Origin: Alterinioella sp963975135
GTDB lineage: Bacteria > Pseudomonadota > Alphaproteobacteria > Rhodobacterales > Rhodobacteraceae
Length of the DNA stretch: 6,768 nucleotides
NCBI GenBank assembly: GCA_963975135.1
Contig: CAXBGQ010000175.1
Location: 1-6,768, forward strand
Direction of reading: 5' to 3'
Shown here: positions 5,417 through 6,768 of the stretch, one piece after another
Layout: every line of letters begins with the position of its first letter
Numbering within the stretch: the first letter of the stretch is position 1
Translations under genes and position numbers: made by a program
The notes under the pieces: model-generated
What the model was told of the DNA's origin: nothing
What the model saw: only the letters and a program-made list of their open reading frames with translations
The model's database searches: none

Positions 5417-6737
5417 AATACTGACCGTCGCCATGCTGGCGTTGTTGGCTCTGGGGGTGTTCAGCGGCTTTCCCGTTGCCCTGGTGATGACCACAGTAGG
5501 GTTTTTGGCTTTTTCGGCCGCTGTTTTCATCGGAGAGACGGATTTCGGTCATCTCGGTCTGATTTATCTGCGGGTGCGCGGGGTTTTGACCAATGAAAGC
5601 GTTCAATTCACCAGCGTGCCGCTTTTGATATTTCTGGGTCTGGTGCTGAATGCCAGCGGTATTGCCTCGACCTTGTTTCGTGCCCTCGACCAACTGCTGA
5701 AGTTCCTGCCGGGTCGCTATGCCATCGCCACGCTGCTCATCGGCCTGATCCTGGCCCCGGCCGCCGGGGTGATCGGGGCATCCGTTGTGACGGTCGCTTT
5801 GGTGGCCTATGGGCCGATGCTGCGCTCGGGCTACCCGGCCTCCGCGGCGGGGGCGGCGGTTGCGGCGTCGGGTGCGCTTGGTGTTGTGTTCCCGCCGGCG
5901 ATCCTGCTGTTCTTTGTCTCCGGCGTGCTGCAACTGCGGATATCTCTGATGTATGCGGCGCTGGTGGTGCCGGTTCTGCTGCTGGTTTTCCTGTTCGCGG
6001 TGTATTTTGCGATTACGCAGCGCTCTCGTGTTGAGGTTTCAGAGCCGGATCAGGAAAACCTGACGCTGCGCGATGTGGTTTCGGTGATCGTTGCCATTTC
6101 GGTCATCGCCGCGATTCCGCTCAGCATCGTGGGCGGCATCGCCACCTTGTCCGAGGCGGCGTTTCGCGGGCGTATGAGTTTCGGCCTGTTGAACAGGACA
6201 TTCGTCCGGACGGCCTCGATGACATCGATGGTGTTCTTTATCGTTGTCGGGGCGACCATCTTTTCGCTTGGCTTCAATCTGCTGGACGGCCCCAACGTTC
6301 TGTTCCTGTGGATCGACAGCTTTGACCTGGGCCGATGGGCCACGCTGGCGCTGTTGCTTGGTGTCATTCTTATTCTGGGCTTCGTGTTCGACTGGATCGA
6401 GATCCTTCTGGTTTTCCTTCCGATCCTGCTGCCCGTCTTCAACCAGTTGGATTTTGCCGATCATGTCGGCTCGGTCTACTTCGCCAATGTCTGGCTTGCC
6501 GGGCTGATCGCGCTGGCCTTGCAGACCTCGTTTCTGACGCCGCCCTTTGGCTATGCCCTGTTTTTTTCAAAGATGGCCGCGCCGCCGGGTGTGAACCTTG
6601 CGGATATCTACCGCGGTGCCGGTCCGCTGGTGGCGATCGAGGTGCTGTTGATCGCGGTGCTGGCAACATGGCCAAAGCTCATTACATGGCTGCCGGAACT
6701 TGTGCTTGCCCGCTCTGATATGCCGCTTGTGAACTGA
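5406..6737 (+). CDS. TRAP transporter large permease subunit (DctM family)
   Basis: This is the large transport subunit, which carries the substrate and cation path of a TRAP transporter in the inner membrane. It has 443 residues from ATG 5406, normal for DctM. ATG 5409 is equally possible; an in-frame ATG at 5343 would overlap the small subunit by over 70 nt and adds a non-hydrophobic leader. Family landmarks in order are GFPVAL (21-26), VPLLIFLG (71-78), GVIGASVVTVAL (121-132), SGYPASAAG (141-149), ASGALGVVFPPAI (154-166), GGIATLSEAA (243-252), MVFFIVVGATIFS (275-287), DWIEILLVFLPILLP (329-343) and LQTSFLTPPFGYALF (372-386). The wording is closest to chloroaromatic/FcbT3-like large subunits. 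Oddities: ATPTEAA is ATLSEAA, IPPS is FPPA, and after SEAA the sequence jumps to RGRMSFGLL with about 10-15 residues of the usual helix missing. No periplasmic binding protein is visible downstream. Confidence 0.9.
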   Translation: MMNEILTVAMLALLALGVFSGFPVALVMTTVGFLAFSAAVFIGETDFGHLGLIYLRVRGVLTNESVQFTSVPLLIFLGLVLNASGIASTLFRALDQLLKFLPGRYAIATLLIGLILAPAAGVIGASVVTVALVAYGPMLRSGYPASAAGAAVAASGALGVVFPPAILLFFVSGVLQLRISLMYAALVVPVLLLVFLFAVYFAITQRSRVEVSEPDQENLTLRDVVSVIVAISVIAAIPLSIVGGIATLSEAAFRGRMSFGLLNRTFVRTASMTSMVFFIVVGATIFSLGFNLLDGPNVLFLWIDSFDLGRWATLALLLGVILILGFVFDWIEILLVFLPILLPVFNQLDFADHVGSVYFANVWLAGLIALALQTSFLTPPFGYALFFSKMAAPPGVNLADIYRGAGPLVAIEVLLIAVLATWPKLITWLPELVLARSDMPLVN

Positions 6738-6768
6738 TCCGAGCCGCCGCCCCGACCGCTGGCAGAGA

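Noticed and set aside
6738..6768. Terminator after the TRAP large subunit
   Set aside because: No stem-loop with a T-run is visible in the 31 bases available.

Overview
The window looks like a chromosomal piece of a high-GC alphaproteobacterium, most likely of the Rhodobacteraceae/roseobacter type. This rests on the style of the proteins, the GC-rich wobble positions, the TRAP transporter and the CadA/ZntA-type ATPase; it is an inference, since no rRNA or other taxonomic marker is present. It divides into two divergently transcribed blocks around an AT-richer intergenic region at about 2317-2549.

Leftward block (minus strand, 2316 down to 1). It holds a small exported cysteine-rich protein of unknown function (2316-1915), then a short CuA-bearing subunit II of a heme-copper oxidase (1849-1247), then subunit I (1198 down, running off the window edge after about 399 residues). 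Subunit I keeps all six metal-ligand histidines and the active-site tyrosine. It lacks the acidic D-channel entrance residue, the helix VI glutamate and the K-channel lysine of the common proton-pumping A1 oxidases. The II-then-I order, the short subunit II and the missing channel residues suggest an unusual terminal oxidase or a relative of the CuA-containing NO reductases (NorSY/sNOR-like). The window alone cannot decide between these.

Rightward block (plus strand, 2496 to 6737). A promoter with a MerR-family layout (TTGAAC, 19-bp spacer, TATGTT) lies directly in front of a P1B-2 type Zn2+/Cd2+/Pb2+ exporting ATPase (ZntA/CadA-like). Its stop codon overlaps by 4 nt the TTG start of a TRAP transporter small permease (DctQ family). 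The stop of that gene overlaps the start of the large permease (DctM family). No TRAP solute-binding protein is visible after the large subunit, although only 31 bases remain. The two overlaps predict one transcript in which a metal-efflux pump and a secondary uptake transporter are translationally coupled, presumably under metal control.

The most notable points are the divergent heme-copper oxidase, the metal-pump/TRAP operon, a TRAP large subunit that seems to have lost part of its central region, and the unrecognised cysteine-rich exported protein. No tRNA, rRNA, CRISPR array, insertion sequence or integrase was seen.
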